Made by a program: the position numbers and the translations under genes. Positions 1-8,130 of a stretch of 16,470 nt of DNA are shown in pieces. A model generated the notes under the pieces. It did not search any database and was not told where the DNA came from. It worked only from the letters and a program-made list of their open reading frames with translations. How positions within the stretch are numbered: position 1 is the first letter of the stretch; every line of letters begins with the position of its first letter. Location of the stretch: contig DATKMP010000103.1 of NCBI GenBank assembly GCA_035541775.1, positions 1 through 16,470 of the forward strand. Direction: 5' to 3'. The DNA is from DATKMP01 sp035541775. Its GTDB lineage: Bacteria; Bacteroidota; Ignavibacteria; UBA10030.

Positions 1-2
1 CG

Positions 3-1067
3 ACATTGGAAGGGCAACAGCAAGTTATTCCGCTAGGTCCTGCTGCATCGCAAATCGCCATTAAGCAGCTTGGCACAAACGGAGGAGGATTTTTCAATGC
101 GAACAGCGCTCATCCGTTTGAGAACCCGACACCGCTGTCGAATTTTTTGGAGATGCTCGCAATCTTTTTAATTCCATCGTCGCTTGTGTATTCGTACGGC
201 ATGTTGGTGAAAGCAAAAAAACATGCGTGGGTGGTATGGAGTACGATGTTTGTTTTGTTTGCAGGCGGATTATTATTTTCTCTCTGGTCGGAATATTCAA
301 CGAATCCTGTTACCGGAATTGCCGGAGGGATGGAAGGAAAAGAAACGCGCTTCGGCGTTGCCAACAGCATTTTATGGTCGGTCGCGACGACAGACGCATC
401 GAATGGTTCCGTGAATGCCATGCACGATTCGCTTTCGCCGCTCTCGGGATTTGTGGCGATGCTGAATATTAAATTGGGCGAAATAATTTTTGGCGGCGTT
501 GGCGCAGGAATGTACGGCATGCTTATTTTTATTTTGCTCACAGTCTTTATTGCGGGATTGATGGTCGGGCGCTCGCCGGAATATCTCGGCAAGAAAATCG
601 AGATGTTTGAAATTAAAATGGCCGTCTTAGCGATGCTGCTGCCGAGCGCATGCATTTTGGTGTTCACGGCGATTGCGTGCGTTGTCGATGCAGGCATTGC
701 GGGCATCAGCAACGGCGGTCCGCATGGCTATTCGCAAATGCTGTACGCGTTTGCATCGGGCGCAGGCAACAACGGCAGTGCGTTTGCCGGTTTGAATGCA
801 AACACCGTGTTCTATAATGTTACCCTTGCAATCGATATGTTCATCGGGCGCTTCGGCGTCATTCTTCCGATGCTTGCGGTAGCAGGAAGTTTAGCGAAGA
901 AAAAAATTACGCCCACATCTGCCGGTACGTTTCCAACGGATACGGTATTGTTCGGTGTACTGCTCTTCGGTACCATTCTTATCGTCGGCGCATTAACATT
1001 TTTTCCAACGTTAGCGCTGGGGCCGATCATCGAGCACTTCCTTATGTTGAACGGACAGACATTTTAA
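3..1067 (+). CDS. kdpA: KdpA, potassium-translocating subunit of the Kdp ATPase (5'-truncated by window edge)
   Basis: KdpA is the membrane subunit of the KdpFABC complex that selects and takes up K+; it is related to the SKT/Trk channel superfamily. The reading frame is open to the left edge, so the start lies outside. By comparison with the roughly 557-residue E. coli protein, about 205 N-terminal residues are missing. Three of the four pore loops are visible: loop II with TNGGGFFNANS (about 75-107), loop III around SNGSVNAMHDSLSP, and loop IV with GAGNNGSAF. Several strongly hydrophobic helices lie between and after them (for example LAIFLIPSSLVYSY and VLFGVLLFGTILIVGALTFF). The stop is followed after 9 bases by kdpB. 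The TTG at 6-8 is only an internal Leu codon, since the preceding Thr codon fits the family. The identification is essentially certain. Confidence 0.97.
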   Translation, partial: TLEGQQQVIPLGPAASQIAIKQLGTNGGGFFNANSAHPFENPTPLSNFLEMLAIFLIPSSLVYSYGMLVKAKKHAWVVWSTMFVLFAGGLLFSLWSEYSTNPVTGIAGGMEGKETRFGVANSILWSVATTDASNGSVNAMHDSLSPLSGFVAMLNIKLGEIIFGGVGAGMYGMLIFILLTVFIAGLMVGRSPEYLGKKIEMFEIKMAVLAMLLPSACILVFTAIACVVDAGIAGISNGGPHGYSQMLYAFASGAGNNGSAFAGLNANTVFYNVTLAIDMFIGRFGVILPMLAVAGSLAKKKITPTSAGTFPTDTVLFGVLLFGTILIVGALTFFPTLALGPIIEHFLMLNGQTF

Positions 1068-1076
1068 GAGATACGT

Positions 1077-3179
1077 ATGACAACGCAATCGACATCGATC
1101 TATTCATCATTTATCAATCAAACGATACTTGTGCAAGCGTTGAAAGATTCGCTGCGCAAGTTTCATCCGAAGTATTTAGTAAAAAATCCCGTGATGTTCG
1201 TTGTCGCCGTCGGTTCGGCGATGACAACGTGCATTGTCGTTCAGGAAATTTTCACCGGACATCCGTCCGCGTTTAATATTCAAGTCACGCTGTGGCTGTG
1301 GTTCACAGTGTTGTTCGCGAATTTTGCCGAAGCCATTGCCGAAGGCCGCGGAAAAGCGCAGGCAGAAGCGTTGAAAAAAAATCGTTCGCAGTTGATGGCA
1401 AGAAAATTAGAAAACGGAAACGAACTTTCCGTTGCCGCAACGCAATTGCATAAAGACGATCTTGTGGTGTGTGAAGCGGGCGATGTCATTCCATCCGACG
1501 GCATTGTGATCGAAGGTATTGCAAGCGTCGATGAATCGTCGATCACCGGCGAATCGGCGCCCGTCATTCGCGAAAGCGGCGATGACCGCAGCGCGGTGAC
1601 CGGAGGAACGAAAGTCTTGAGCGATAAAATTATCGTTCGCGTAACGACAGAGCAGGGAAGTACGTTTCTCGACAGAATTATTTCTCTTGTTGAAGGATCG
1701 AAACGGCAAAAAACACCGAACGAAATTGCCCTGACGATTTTGCTTTCGGCACTAACGATTATTTTTCTGTTGGTTGTCGCAACGCTGCCGCCGTTCGTGC
1801 AATACAGCGTCAAAGCATCCGGTCAAACAGGCAATGCGTTGACGACGCTGCCGGTGTTAATCTCATTATTAGTGTGTTTGATTCCGACAACGATCGGCGG
1901 TTTGTTAAGTGCCATCGGTATCAGCGGTATGGATCGATTGATCCGGCAAAATGTTATTGCCACCAGCGGACGTGCAGCGGAAGCCGCAGGCGATGTCGAT
2001 GTGTTATTGTTGGATAAAACGGGAACCATCACGCTCGGAAACAGAATGGCAACGGAATTTCTTCCAGCGCCGAATGTGACCGCCGAACGATTGGCAGATG
2101 CCGCACAGCTTTCGTCGCTTGCCGACGAAACGCCGGAAGGACGTTCCATCGTAATTCTTGCAAAAGAAAAATATCAACTTCGCGGCCGCACCGTCGCCGA
2201 TGCAGCAGCGCACTTCGTTCCATTCTCTGCTCAAACAAGAATGAGCGGAGTGGATATTCCATCGAAAGATCATATCACACGCATCATTCGCAAAGGTTCT
2301 GCCGATGCGATTAAAACATTTATCCATGAACAGCATGGAACATTCCCGGCCGTTGTACAAACGATGGTGGAAGATATTGCGCGGCAGGGCTCGACTCCGC
2401 TTGTCGTTGCAGAAAATAATGATGTGCTTGGCGTGATTAAATTGAAAGATGTGGTGAAGGGCGGCATCAAAGAGCGGTTTGCACAACTGCGTGCGATGGG
2501 AATTCGAACGGTGATGATTACCGGCGACAATCCGTTGACCGCCGCGGCGATCGCAGCAGAAGCTGGTGTCGATGATTTTATTGCCGAAGCAAAGCCGGAA
2601 GATAAATTAAATCGAATCCGCGAAGAACAAACGAACGGCAGATTGGTGGGAATGATCGGCGATGGAACGAACGATGCTCCTGCATTAGCGCAAGCCGATG
2701 TCGGTATTGCGATGAATAGCGGAACGCAAGCCGCACGAGAAGCCGGCAACATGGTTGATCTCGACAGCAATCCGACAAAGCTCATCGAAGTAGTCGAGAC
2801 CGGAAAAAAATTATTGATGACACGCGGCGCATTGACGACGTTCAGCATTGCGAACGATGTCGCAAAATATTTTGCCATCATTCCGGCAATGGCAGGAACG
2901 TTGTATGCCGCATCGACCGCTTCCGCAGGGCCGCTTTCTGCTTTGAATATAATGAAACTGGCGTCGCCGCAAAGCGCTATTCTCAGCGCAGTGATTTTTA
3001 ACGCGCTCATTATTATTGCATTGATTCCGCTCGCGCTGAAAGGTGTCAAGTACCGTCCGGTCGGTGCGAATTCTGTACTCTGGAGAAATTTATGGATCTA
3101 CGGCGCCGGAGGAATAATCATTCCGTTCGCCGGCATCAAAATCATCGATCTATTCATCGTTGCATTGGGATGGATATGA
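1077..3179 (+). CDS. kdpB: KdpB, P-type ATPase catalytic subunit of the potassium pump
   Basis: KdpB hydrolyses ATP to drive K+ import through KdpA. The protein is 700 residues (E. coli 682) and complete. Visible P-type ATPase signatures are the actuator loop TGES at 157-160, the phosphorylation motif DKTGT with acceptor Asp313, the nucleotide-binding-domain segment FSAQTRMSG at about 383 and KGSADA at about 406, the ITGDNP motif at 481-486, and the hinge GDGTNDAP at 528-535. Membrane helices lie at about 37-57, 67-83, 218-240, 256-283 and in the C-terminal third. Ser160 in TGES corresponds to the serine whose phosphorylation inhibits the E. coli pump at high K+ (known for E. coli, inferred here). 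The ATG at 1077 follows kdpA by 9 bases with a weak AAGAG ribosome site, consistent with one operon. No disruption was seen. Confidence 0.98.
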   Translation: MTTQSTSIYSSFINQTILVQALKDSLRKFHPKYLVKNPVMFVVAVGSAMTTCIVVQEIFTGHPSAFNIQVTLWLWFTVLFANFAEAIAEGRGKAQAEALKKNRSQLMARKLENGNELSVAATQLHKDDLVVCEAGDVIPSDGIVIEGIASVDESSITGESAPVIRESGDDRSAVTGGTKVLSDKIIVRVTTEQGSTFLDRIISLVEGSKRQKTPNEIALTILLSALTIIFLLVVATLPPFVQYSVKASGQTGNALTTLPVLISLLVCLIPTTIGGLLSAIGISGMDRLIRQNVIATSGRAAEAAGDVDVLLLDKTGTITLGNRMATEFLPAPNVTAERLADAAQLSSLADETPEGRSIVILAKEKYQLRGRTVADAAAHFVPFSAQTRMSGVDIPSKDHITRIIRKGSADAIKTFIHEQHGTFPAVVQTMVEDIARQGSTPLVVAENNDVLGVIKLKDVVKGGIKERFAQLRAMGIRTVMITGDNPLTAAAIAAEAGVDDFIAEAKPEDKLNRIREEQTNGRLVGMIGDGTNDAPALAQADVGIAMNSGTQAAREAGNMVDLDSNPTKLIEVVETGKKLLMTRGALTTFSIANDVAKYFAIIPAMAGTLYAASTASAGPLSALNIMKLASPQSAILSAVIFNALIIIALIPLALKGVKYRPVGANSVLWRNLWIYGAGGIIIPFAGIKIIDLFIVALGWI

Positions 3180-3182
3180 TAC

Positions 3183-3190
3183 AAAGGGAG
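3183..3190 (+). promoter_or_regulatory. Strong ribosome binding site for the small ORF after kdpB
   Basis: AAAGGGAG lies 7 bases before the ATG at 3198. It is the best Shine-Dalgarno match in the kdp cluster, better than those of kdpC or kdpD. This is the main argument that the 53-codon frame behind it is translated. Confidence 0.7.
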
Positions 3191-3197
3191 CATCGAT

Positions 3198-3359
3198 ATG
3201 GAAGATTCCATCGAAGATAGTAAATCGAGAAAAGTTCGTACACGAATTGCCATCGTATTGGCGTTGCTGATCGGAATATTTATTGGACTCATCGTGCACA
3301 ACACCTTGATTCATCCAAGTGGAAATTCGTTTGATATCAAAAGCTGGTATCCACGATAA
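3198..3359 (+). CDS. Small single-span membrane protein between kdpB and kdpC (53 aa)
   Basis: Not a family I can name. The 53-codon frame begins 18 bases after kdpB, behind a strong ribosome site, and ends 24 bases before the preferred kdpC start. Residues 1-16 are charged, and the basic cluster RKVRTR at 11-16 predicts a cytoplasmic N terminus. Residues 17-33 form one hydrophobic helix containing GIFIG, a GxxxG packing motif. A roughly 20-residue outward tail follows (HNTLIHPSG through a final SWYPR). It shares the G-x3-GL-x2-H-[N/D]-T pattern with the second small gene at 3974. Its location and topology suggest an accessory Kdp subunit, comparable in role to KdpF (29 aa in E. coli), but neither length nor position matches KdpF, which normally precedes kdpA. 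Function is inferred from context only. Confidence 0.75.
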   Translation: MEDSIEDSKSRKVRTRIAIVLALLIGIFIGLIVHNTLIHPSGNSFDIKSWYPR

Positions 3360-3383
3360 ACATTTTAAAAAAATGGAATGATT

Positions 3384-3977
3384 ATGAAAGAGTATGTTTT
3401 TCCTGCATTAAGAGTATTGCTCGTGCTCACCATTCTAACCGGTGTGCTGTATCCGGTTGCGATGACGCTGCTTGCGCAATGGATGTTTCCACAGAAAGCA
3501 AACGGAAGCATGGTGACACAACATGGAACAATCGTCGGTTCGGAATTGATCGGGCAAAAATTTATGAGCGATCGATATTTTCATGCACGGCCTTCCGCAA
3601 TCGATTATAATCCCCTGCCATCCGGTGGCAGCAATTTTGCGCCGACCAGTAAAGCGCTGCAAGATTCGGTTCATGCCAACGGCTATCGATTTATCGATCA
3701 AAATAAACTTGCTGTCGATGCTTCGGTACCAAAAGAAATGTTGTTTGCCTCCGGCAGTGGATTGGACCCGCACATCAGTCCCGAGGCGGCAAATCTGCAA
3801 ATGACACGAATTGCAAATGTGCGTCGTTTCAATTCATCAGAAAGAACGCGACTGAATCAACTTGTTTGCCAATATACCGAAGCGCCGCAATGGAATGTGT
3901 TTGGACAGCCGCGCGTCAATGTGTTCTTGCTCAATCTGGCGTTAGACCAGAATTTTAATGAACAGGGAAAGCGATGA
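3384..3977 (+). CDS. kdpC: KdpC, chaperone-like subunit of the potassium pump
   Basis: KdpC is the single-span subunit with an extracytoplasmic domain that stabilises the KdpAB complex and raises its nucleotide affinity. The protein begins MKEYVFPALRVLL, has one helix at about 7-30, and carries the family landmarks GSELIGQKF, YFHARPSA, the SGGSN stretch and the SGSGLDPHISPEAA block near the middle. Length is 197 residues, close to the usual 190. An ATG two codons earlier (3378) is possible, but GGA at 3375-3377 sits 6 bases before 3384 and would abut 3378, so I prefer 3384. The stop codon overlaps the ATG of the next small gene (ATGA at 3974-3977). Unlike in E. coli, it does not directly follow kdpB; a small gene intervenes. 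Confidence 0.96.
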   Translation: MKEYVFPALRVLLVLTILTGVLYPVAMTLLAQWMFPQKANGSMVTQHGTIVGSELIGQKFMSDRYFHARPSAIDYNPLPSGGSNFAPTSKALQDSVHANGYRFIDQNKLAVDASVPKEMLFASGSGLDPHISPEAANLQMTRIANVRRFNSSERTRLNQLVCQYTEAPQWNVFGQPRVNVFLLNLALDQNFNEQGKR

Positions 3978-4141
3978 TACATAGAAATGAATATGAAATG
4001 CCTACATGGCTAGAACGATTGGTCGTTGTGCTCGTCGTTGTCTTTGTGCTTGGGTTTCTTTTCGGGCTGGCTTCGCATGATACCGTGTTCCGTCAGGATC
4101 CCGGGCATGCCGTCTGGAAAAGCAGTGCTCTCTCAAAATAA
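3974..4141 (+). CDS. Second small single-span membrane protein, between kdpC and kdpD (55 aa)
   Basis: Unnamed. This 55-codon frame starts in a 4-base ATGA overlap with the kdpC stop, an arrangement typical of translational coupling, and ends 59 bases before the predicted kdpD start. Residues 1-15 are polar (ending in WLER), 16-33 are a very hydrophobic helix (LVVVLVVVFVLGFLFGLA) with a GFLFG packing motif, and 34-55 are a polar tail with SHDTVF and a Trp at 48. The end of the helix matches the 53-aa gene before kdpC in the pattern G-x3-GL-x2-H-[N/D]-T-[L/V]-[I/F], so the two are probably paralogues. A role in assembly or regulation of the Kdp pump, or in signalling to KdpD next door, is inferred from position alone. 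The coupling and the coherent helix make a chance frame unlikely. Confidence 0.72.
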   Translation: MIHRNEYEMPTWLERLVVVLVVVFVLGFLFGLASHDTVFRQDPGHAVWKSSALSK

Positions 4142-4200
4142 CAGGGTGTTGCCGAGAGATGCCGTCGTTGTTTTTCTTGTAGATGAATTTCCATTGATGA

Positions 4201-6894
4201 ATGACTATATTTGAATTGATGGATACACCGGAAGAATATCGACCCAATCCCGACGAACTTCTTAACGCGTTAAAAAAAGAAGAAGAACATTCCAAGCGGG
4301 GAAAATTAAAAATCTTTTTCGGTATGTGCGCCGGCGCCGGTAAAACGTACGACATGCTGAAATCCGCCCATGAAGCCAAAGCCAAAGGCATCGATGTGAT
4401 GGTAGGGTATGTGGAAACGCACAAGCGAAAAGAAACCGATGCGCTGCTTGAAGACCTCGCGATTCTGCCGAGAAATAAAATAGAATACCGCGGCGTGTTT
4501 CTGGAAGAGATGAACCTTGATGCAATTCTGGAACGCAAGCCGCAGCTTGTGCTTGTCGATGAGTTGGCGCATACCAATGTGCAGGGAAGCCGTCACACCA
4601 AGCGCTATCAGGATGTGCTGGAAATTTTGGATAATGGCATCGATGTCTATACCACATTGAATGTTCAGCACCTTGAAAGCCGGGCCGAAGCCGTGGCACA
4701 AATTACCGGCAGCATTGTGCGCGAAACCGTTCCCGATTCGATCTTCGAACAAGCGGACGAAGTCGAGTTGATCGACATTTCACCGGAAGAATTGCTCAAG
4801 CGCCTTGCCGAAGGAAAAGTGTATGCGCCGGAGCGTTCACAGCAGGCGGTACAAAATTTTTTCAGAAAAGGAAATCTTACTGCCCTACGCGAAATGTCTT
4901 TGCGCCTCACCGCGGAACGCGTTGACCAGCAGCTGCGCGAATATAAACAGACACAGCATATCACCGGAACTTGGAAATCCAGTCAGCGATTGTTAGTCGG
5001 CATCAGCGCGAGTCCGTCTGCCATATCGGTGATTCGTTGGGCGCGGCGCATGGCGTATGCGATGAATGCAACGTGGATTGCCGCATATGTGGAATCATCG
5101 AAACAACTTTCGGATGCAGCAAAAAAACAGCTCAACAGTAATATGAAATTAGCGCGTGAACTCGGCGCTGAAGTGATGACCACCGGCAACGAGCATGTTC
5201 CGAATGGCTTAGTGCATATCGCGCAGCAACAAAATGTTTCCCATATTCTGATCGGGCGCTCTAAACAGTATCGCATGTTTGCGAACACGCTTTATGATCG
5301 CCTCATTGAATTGAGCGGCGATATCGATGTGACGGTCGTCGGTGATCATAGCAGCGAACATGTTCAAACGAAAAACCATGTCCGTCTTTTTGAAATACAA
5401 TCGGGATGGTCGCAGTACGCCGTTGTCACTCTTATTGTGATGCTGGTTGCGGTCGCCAGTTATCCGCTTACGGTGTATGCGGGGTACCAAACGGTTTCAC
5501 TGATTCTGCTTCTGACGGTGGCATTGCTGTCGCTTCGCTTCGGTGTCGGGCCTGTGCTGCTCGCGGCAGCGGTGAGTTCGATGATCTGGAATTATTTTTT
5601 CATTCCGCCGCGATTTACATTGACCATCAACAAACCGCAGGATATGCTGATGTTTGTAACCTACTTTGCGATTGCGGCAGTTACCGGCACATTGACGGCG
5701 CGTGTGCGGGCACGAGAAAAAGCCGTGCACTCGCGCGAAGAACGTGCAACGGCACTGTTCACATTGACGAAACAACTGACGGCAGCAAAAACACAAAATG
5801 AAGTTGCCGAAGCCGCCGGTAAAAATATTGCATCGTATTTAAATTCGGAAGTCGCGATATTTTTGAGCGAACCGGACGGCGATATTTTTACCAAAGCCCA
5901 TACGGCAAGTACGTTCAAGATTGATGAAAAAGAATTCGGCGTTGCAGCGTGGGTGTACTGGAACGAAAAAAAAGCCGGCAAATATACCGACACGCTCCCA
6001 TCAGCGAATGCGGTGTACTATCCTATTTCCGGGCCGCGATATCCCCTCGGCGTTATCGGTGTCAAACCGCGCGACGGCAAACAATTTACGATGGATCAGG
6101 AATCGCTGCTGGAAAATTTCATTGCACAAATTGCGGCAACGCTCGAACGTGAACAATTAAATGAAATGGCAAAACGCACCATCGTTTATGCAGAATCGGA
6201 AAAATTATATAAGACGTTGTTTAATTCCATTTCGCATGAGCTACGGACGCCGATTACCGCAATTATGAACGCATCGGAAGGATTGCTGTTCAATCAGCAA
6301 AGCTCCTCCGACGAACTTCACAGCGATTTGCTGCTCGATATTCATACGGCAGCGGAACGGTTGAACCGCTTAGTAGAAAATTTGCTGGACATGACGCGGC
6401 TGGAATCCGGCCAGCTTGCATTGAAATCCGATTGGTGTGATGTACGCGATATTATCAACACATCGCTCAATAAATTGGAAAAAGAACTTTCGCATCACAA
6501 GATTCAAATTCGCATTCCCGAGGGCCTCCCGCTGGTCAAATTAGATTATGTGTTGATCGAACAAGTGATCACGAACTTACTATACAACGCATCGTTATAT
6601 ACGCCGCATGGCTCGACAATCGATATCGAGACGCACATCGACCATCATGAATTAATGATCACCATCAGCGATGATGGCCCGGGATTTCCCCCGGACACAG
6701 TTCAAAAATTATTCGATAAATTTTACCGCGTACCGGGTACGCGGACCGGCGGTACCGGACTCGGTCTTTCCATTGCGCGCGGATTTGTGGAAGCGCATAA
6801 AGGAACGATTACCGTCGCCAATAAATCGACCGGCGGTGCGCAATTTACTATTACACTTCCGGCAGAACCTCAACCATCGGTGATTGTCCAATGA
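4201..6894 (+). CDS. kdpD: KdpD, osmosensitive K+ sensor histidine kinase
   Basis: Sensor kinase and phosphatase for KdpE, controlling kdp transcription in response to K+ limitation and osmotic stress. The 897 residues show all family parts in order. First is the N-terminal KdpD domain, with a P-loop-like GMCAGAGKT at 41-49 and DELAHTN at 120-126. A USP-like domain follows (about 260-385), with SAS at 269-271 and WIAAY at 292-296. Four membrane helices of the DUF4118 type lie at about 405-500 and a GAF-like segment at about 515-650. HisKA has phospho-acceptor His679 in SHELRTP, and the ATPase domain has the N-box around Asn792/Asn796, DDGPGF at 824-829 and GTGLGL at 851-856. The start is uncertain: Met1 and Met7 (4219) both lack a clear ribosome site. 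The stop overlaps kdpE by 4 bases. Confidence 0.97.
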   Translation: MTIFELMDTPEEYRPNPDELLNALKKEEEHSKRGKLKIFFGMCAGAGKTYDMLKSAHEAKAKGIDVMVGYVETHKRKETDALLEDLAILPRNKIEYRGVFLEEMNLDAILERKPQLVLVDELAHTNVQGSRHTKRYQDVLEILDNGIDVYTTLNVQHLESRAEAVAQITGSIVRETVPDSIFEQADEVELIDISPEELLKRLAEGKVYAPERSQQAVQNFFRKGNLTALREMSLRLTAERVDQQLREYKQTQHITGTWKSSQRLLVGISASPSAISVIRWARRMAYAMNATWIAAYVESSKQLSDAAKKQLNSNMKLARELGAEVMTTGNEHVPNGLVHIAQQQNVSHILIGRSKQYRMFANTLYDRLIELSGDIDVTVVGDHSSEHVQTKNHVRLFEIQSGWSQYAVVTLIVMLVAVASYPLTVYAGYQTVSLILLLTVALLSLRFGVGPVLLAAAVSSMIWNYFFIPPRFTLTINKPQDMLMFVTYFAIAAVTGTLTARVRAREKAVHSREERATALFTLTKQLTAAKTQNEVAEAAGKNIASYLNSEVAIFLSEPDGDIFTKAHTASTFKIDEKEFGVAAWVYWNEKKAGKYTDTLPSANAVYYPISGPRYPLGVIGVKPRDGKQFTMDQESLLENFIAQIAATLEREQLNEMAKRTIVYAESEKLYKTLFNSISHELRTPITAIMNASEGLLFNQQSSSDELHSDLLLDIHTAAERLNRLVENLLDMTRLESGQLALKSDWCDVRDIINTSLNKLEKELSHHKIQIRIPEGLPLVKLDYVLIEQVITNLLYNASLYTPHGSTIDIETHIDHHELMITISDDGPGFPPDTVQKLFDKFYRVPGTRTGGTGLGLSIARGFVEAHKGTITVANKSTGGAQFTITLPAEPQPSVIVQ

Positions 6895-7586
6895 ATCCCT
6901 TATCAGCAGAACTGTTAGTTGTCGATGACGAAGTACAAATGCGCCGATTGCTGCGCGCAACATTAGAATCGGCCGGCTATCATATTACGCTGGCAGAAAA
7001 TGCCGCCAGCGCTCTTCAGAATGCCGAAACACATCGCTATGATGCAATCGTGTTAGATCTTGGATTGCCGGATGCCGACGGTATTGAAGTGCTGAAAAAA
7101 ATCCGTGCGTGGGCGGAGTATCCGATCATTATTTTATCGGTACGCTCGTCGGAAGAAGATATTGTGACGGCGCTGGATGCCGGCGCCAATGATTATTTGC
7201 TCAAACCATTTCGCACCGGCGAATTGCTAGCGCGCTTGCGGACAGCATTGCGTCATGCACAGGCAACATCGTCGGCTTCCACGGTGGTGAAGGTTCACGA
7301 TGTCTTTATCGATGTCGATAATCGTGTTGTCAAAAAGCATGGCGTCGTTGTCAAATTAACGCCGACGGAATTTGCGTTGCTCAATCTGTTTATAAAAAAT
7401 GCCGGAAAAGTTTTAACACACAATTATATTTTACAGCAGGTTTGGGGTCCGAAGTACGAAGGCGAATCGCAATACACGCGTGTGTATGTGGGGCAACTCA
7501 GGAAAAAATTGGAAGACAATCCCGACAGCCCAAAATTATTTGCGACGGAATCCGGGATCGGGTACCGATTTGTACCGGACGAATAA
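6891..7586 (+). CDS. kdpE: KdpE, OmpR-type response regulator of the kdp operon
   Basis: DNA-binding partner of KdpD, which activates kdp transcription when phosphorylated. It has 231 residues. The receiver domain (about 7-120) has the acidic pair Asp12/Asp13, phospho-acceptor Asp56, switch residue Ser83 and Lys105 in LLKPF. The C-terminal winged-helix domain (about 133-229) has LTPTEFALLNLF, the NYILQQVWG helix and the YVGQLRKKLE recognition-helix region, ending in GIGYRFV. The ATG overlaps the kdpD stop in an ATGA junction, so translation is likely coupled. It is the last gene of the potassium cluster. The next gene converges on it with a 40-base gap in which I see no convincing terminator hairpin. 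Confidence 0.97.
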   Translation: MNPLSAELLVVDDEVQMRRLLRATLESAGYHITLAENAASALQNAETHRYDAIVLDLGLPDADGIEVLKKIRAWAEYPIIILSVRSSEEDIVTALDAGANDYLLKPFRTGELLARLRTALRHAQATSSASTVVKVHDVFIDVDNRVVKKHGVVVKLTPTEFALLNLFIKNAGKVLTHNYILQQVWGPKYEGESQYTRVYVGQLRKKLEDNPDSPKLFATESGIGYRFVPDE

Positions 7587-7626
7587 CAGCGCCGGCAAGG
7601 TGACGACGCATAGCGGTGTGTTGGTT

Positions 7627-8109
7627 TTATTTTACTTCCACCGGCTGGCCGTCGGCTTCGCCGGTATCGAGGACGGCTTTCCAAGTTCCATCCGGCTGTT
7701 TTTTCCAGATCGTGGTGTATGTGCCGGCAGCTTTCCATGATTTGCCTTCGTTATCTTTCCAGAGACGAACGTATGAGCCGACCGTGTAGCCGATGTTTCC
7801 GGGAATAAGGATGCCGGCAGAAGTCGGTTTCCAGCGAAGCGAAACATGTTGGTCTCCGAAAATCGGTCCCATCACTTTTCGAATTGCTTCATGCCCGAGT
7901 ATCGGCGCATTTGTATCGGAGAGCATCGAGCCGTTCGGTGCAAAGAAAGAAGCCCATGCCTCGGCTCCGTGCAAAGCGACCGCCTGATCGAATGCAATAT
8001 CTGTTTCTATCAATCGAGCAGATTCATCTTGGTGAGTTTGAGCAAGAAGCGGAGAAGAAAGTGTCGATAAGAAAGCGCAAATCACAAAGAGAACAATGAA
8101 TCTCAACAT
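7627..8109 (-). CDS. Exported SnoaL/DUF4440-like protein (NTF2 fold)
   Basis: A 160-residue protein with a clear signal peptide: Arg3, a hydrophobic core (IVLFVICAFLSTL) and a likely cleavage after LLA at residue 23. The mature part resembles the SnoaL/DUF4440 NTF2-like superfamily: a first helix ending in DIAFDQAVALHGAEAWASFF, then APNGSM, the GHEAIRKVM helix, and beta strands including YTVGSYVRLW, YTTIWKKQPDGTWKAVLDTG near the end. This fold serves many unrelated roles (small enzymes, ligand binding), so substrate cannot be told. The start is supported by GGGAG 6 bases before the ATG. It follows the LytTR regulator gene by only 21 bases on the same strand, so it may be the last gene of that operon. 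The family call is moderately secure; function is unknown. Confidence 0.82.
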   Translation of the reverse strand: MLRFIVLFVICAFLSTLSSPLLAQTHQDESARLIETDIAFDQAVALHGAEAWASFFAPNGSMLSDTNAPILGHEAIRKVMGPIFGDQHVSLRWKPTSAGILIPGNIGYTVGSYVRLWKDNEGKSWKAAGTYTTIWKKQPDGTWKAVLDTGEADGQPVEVK

Positions 8110-8130
8110 ACGTTTCTCCCATGGAAAATA

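Noticed and set aside
1321..1350. Two TTGCCGAA copies 12 bases apart in kdpB, similar to the proposed operator half-site
   Set aside because: They encode Ala-Glu repeats in frame, lack the ninth base, have the wrong period, and the same string recurs elsewhere in coding sequence with no promoter nearby.
2270..3049. 259-codon antisense open frame over kdpB (and a similar 177-codon one at 1280-1813)
   Set aside because: Long antisense frames arise from codon bias of the sense gene. The translations show no domain, and kdpB is clearly the coding frame.
4026..4214. 62-codon frame overlapping the second small membrane gene and the kdpD start
   Set aside because: It overlaps a coupled frame with a clean membrane helix, crosses the kdpD start, and has no ribosome site.
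7587..7626. Possible terminator between the convergent kdpE and SnoaL-like genes
   Set aside because: Only short imperfect inverted matches and a broken T run are present; no stable stem followed by a T tract was found.
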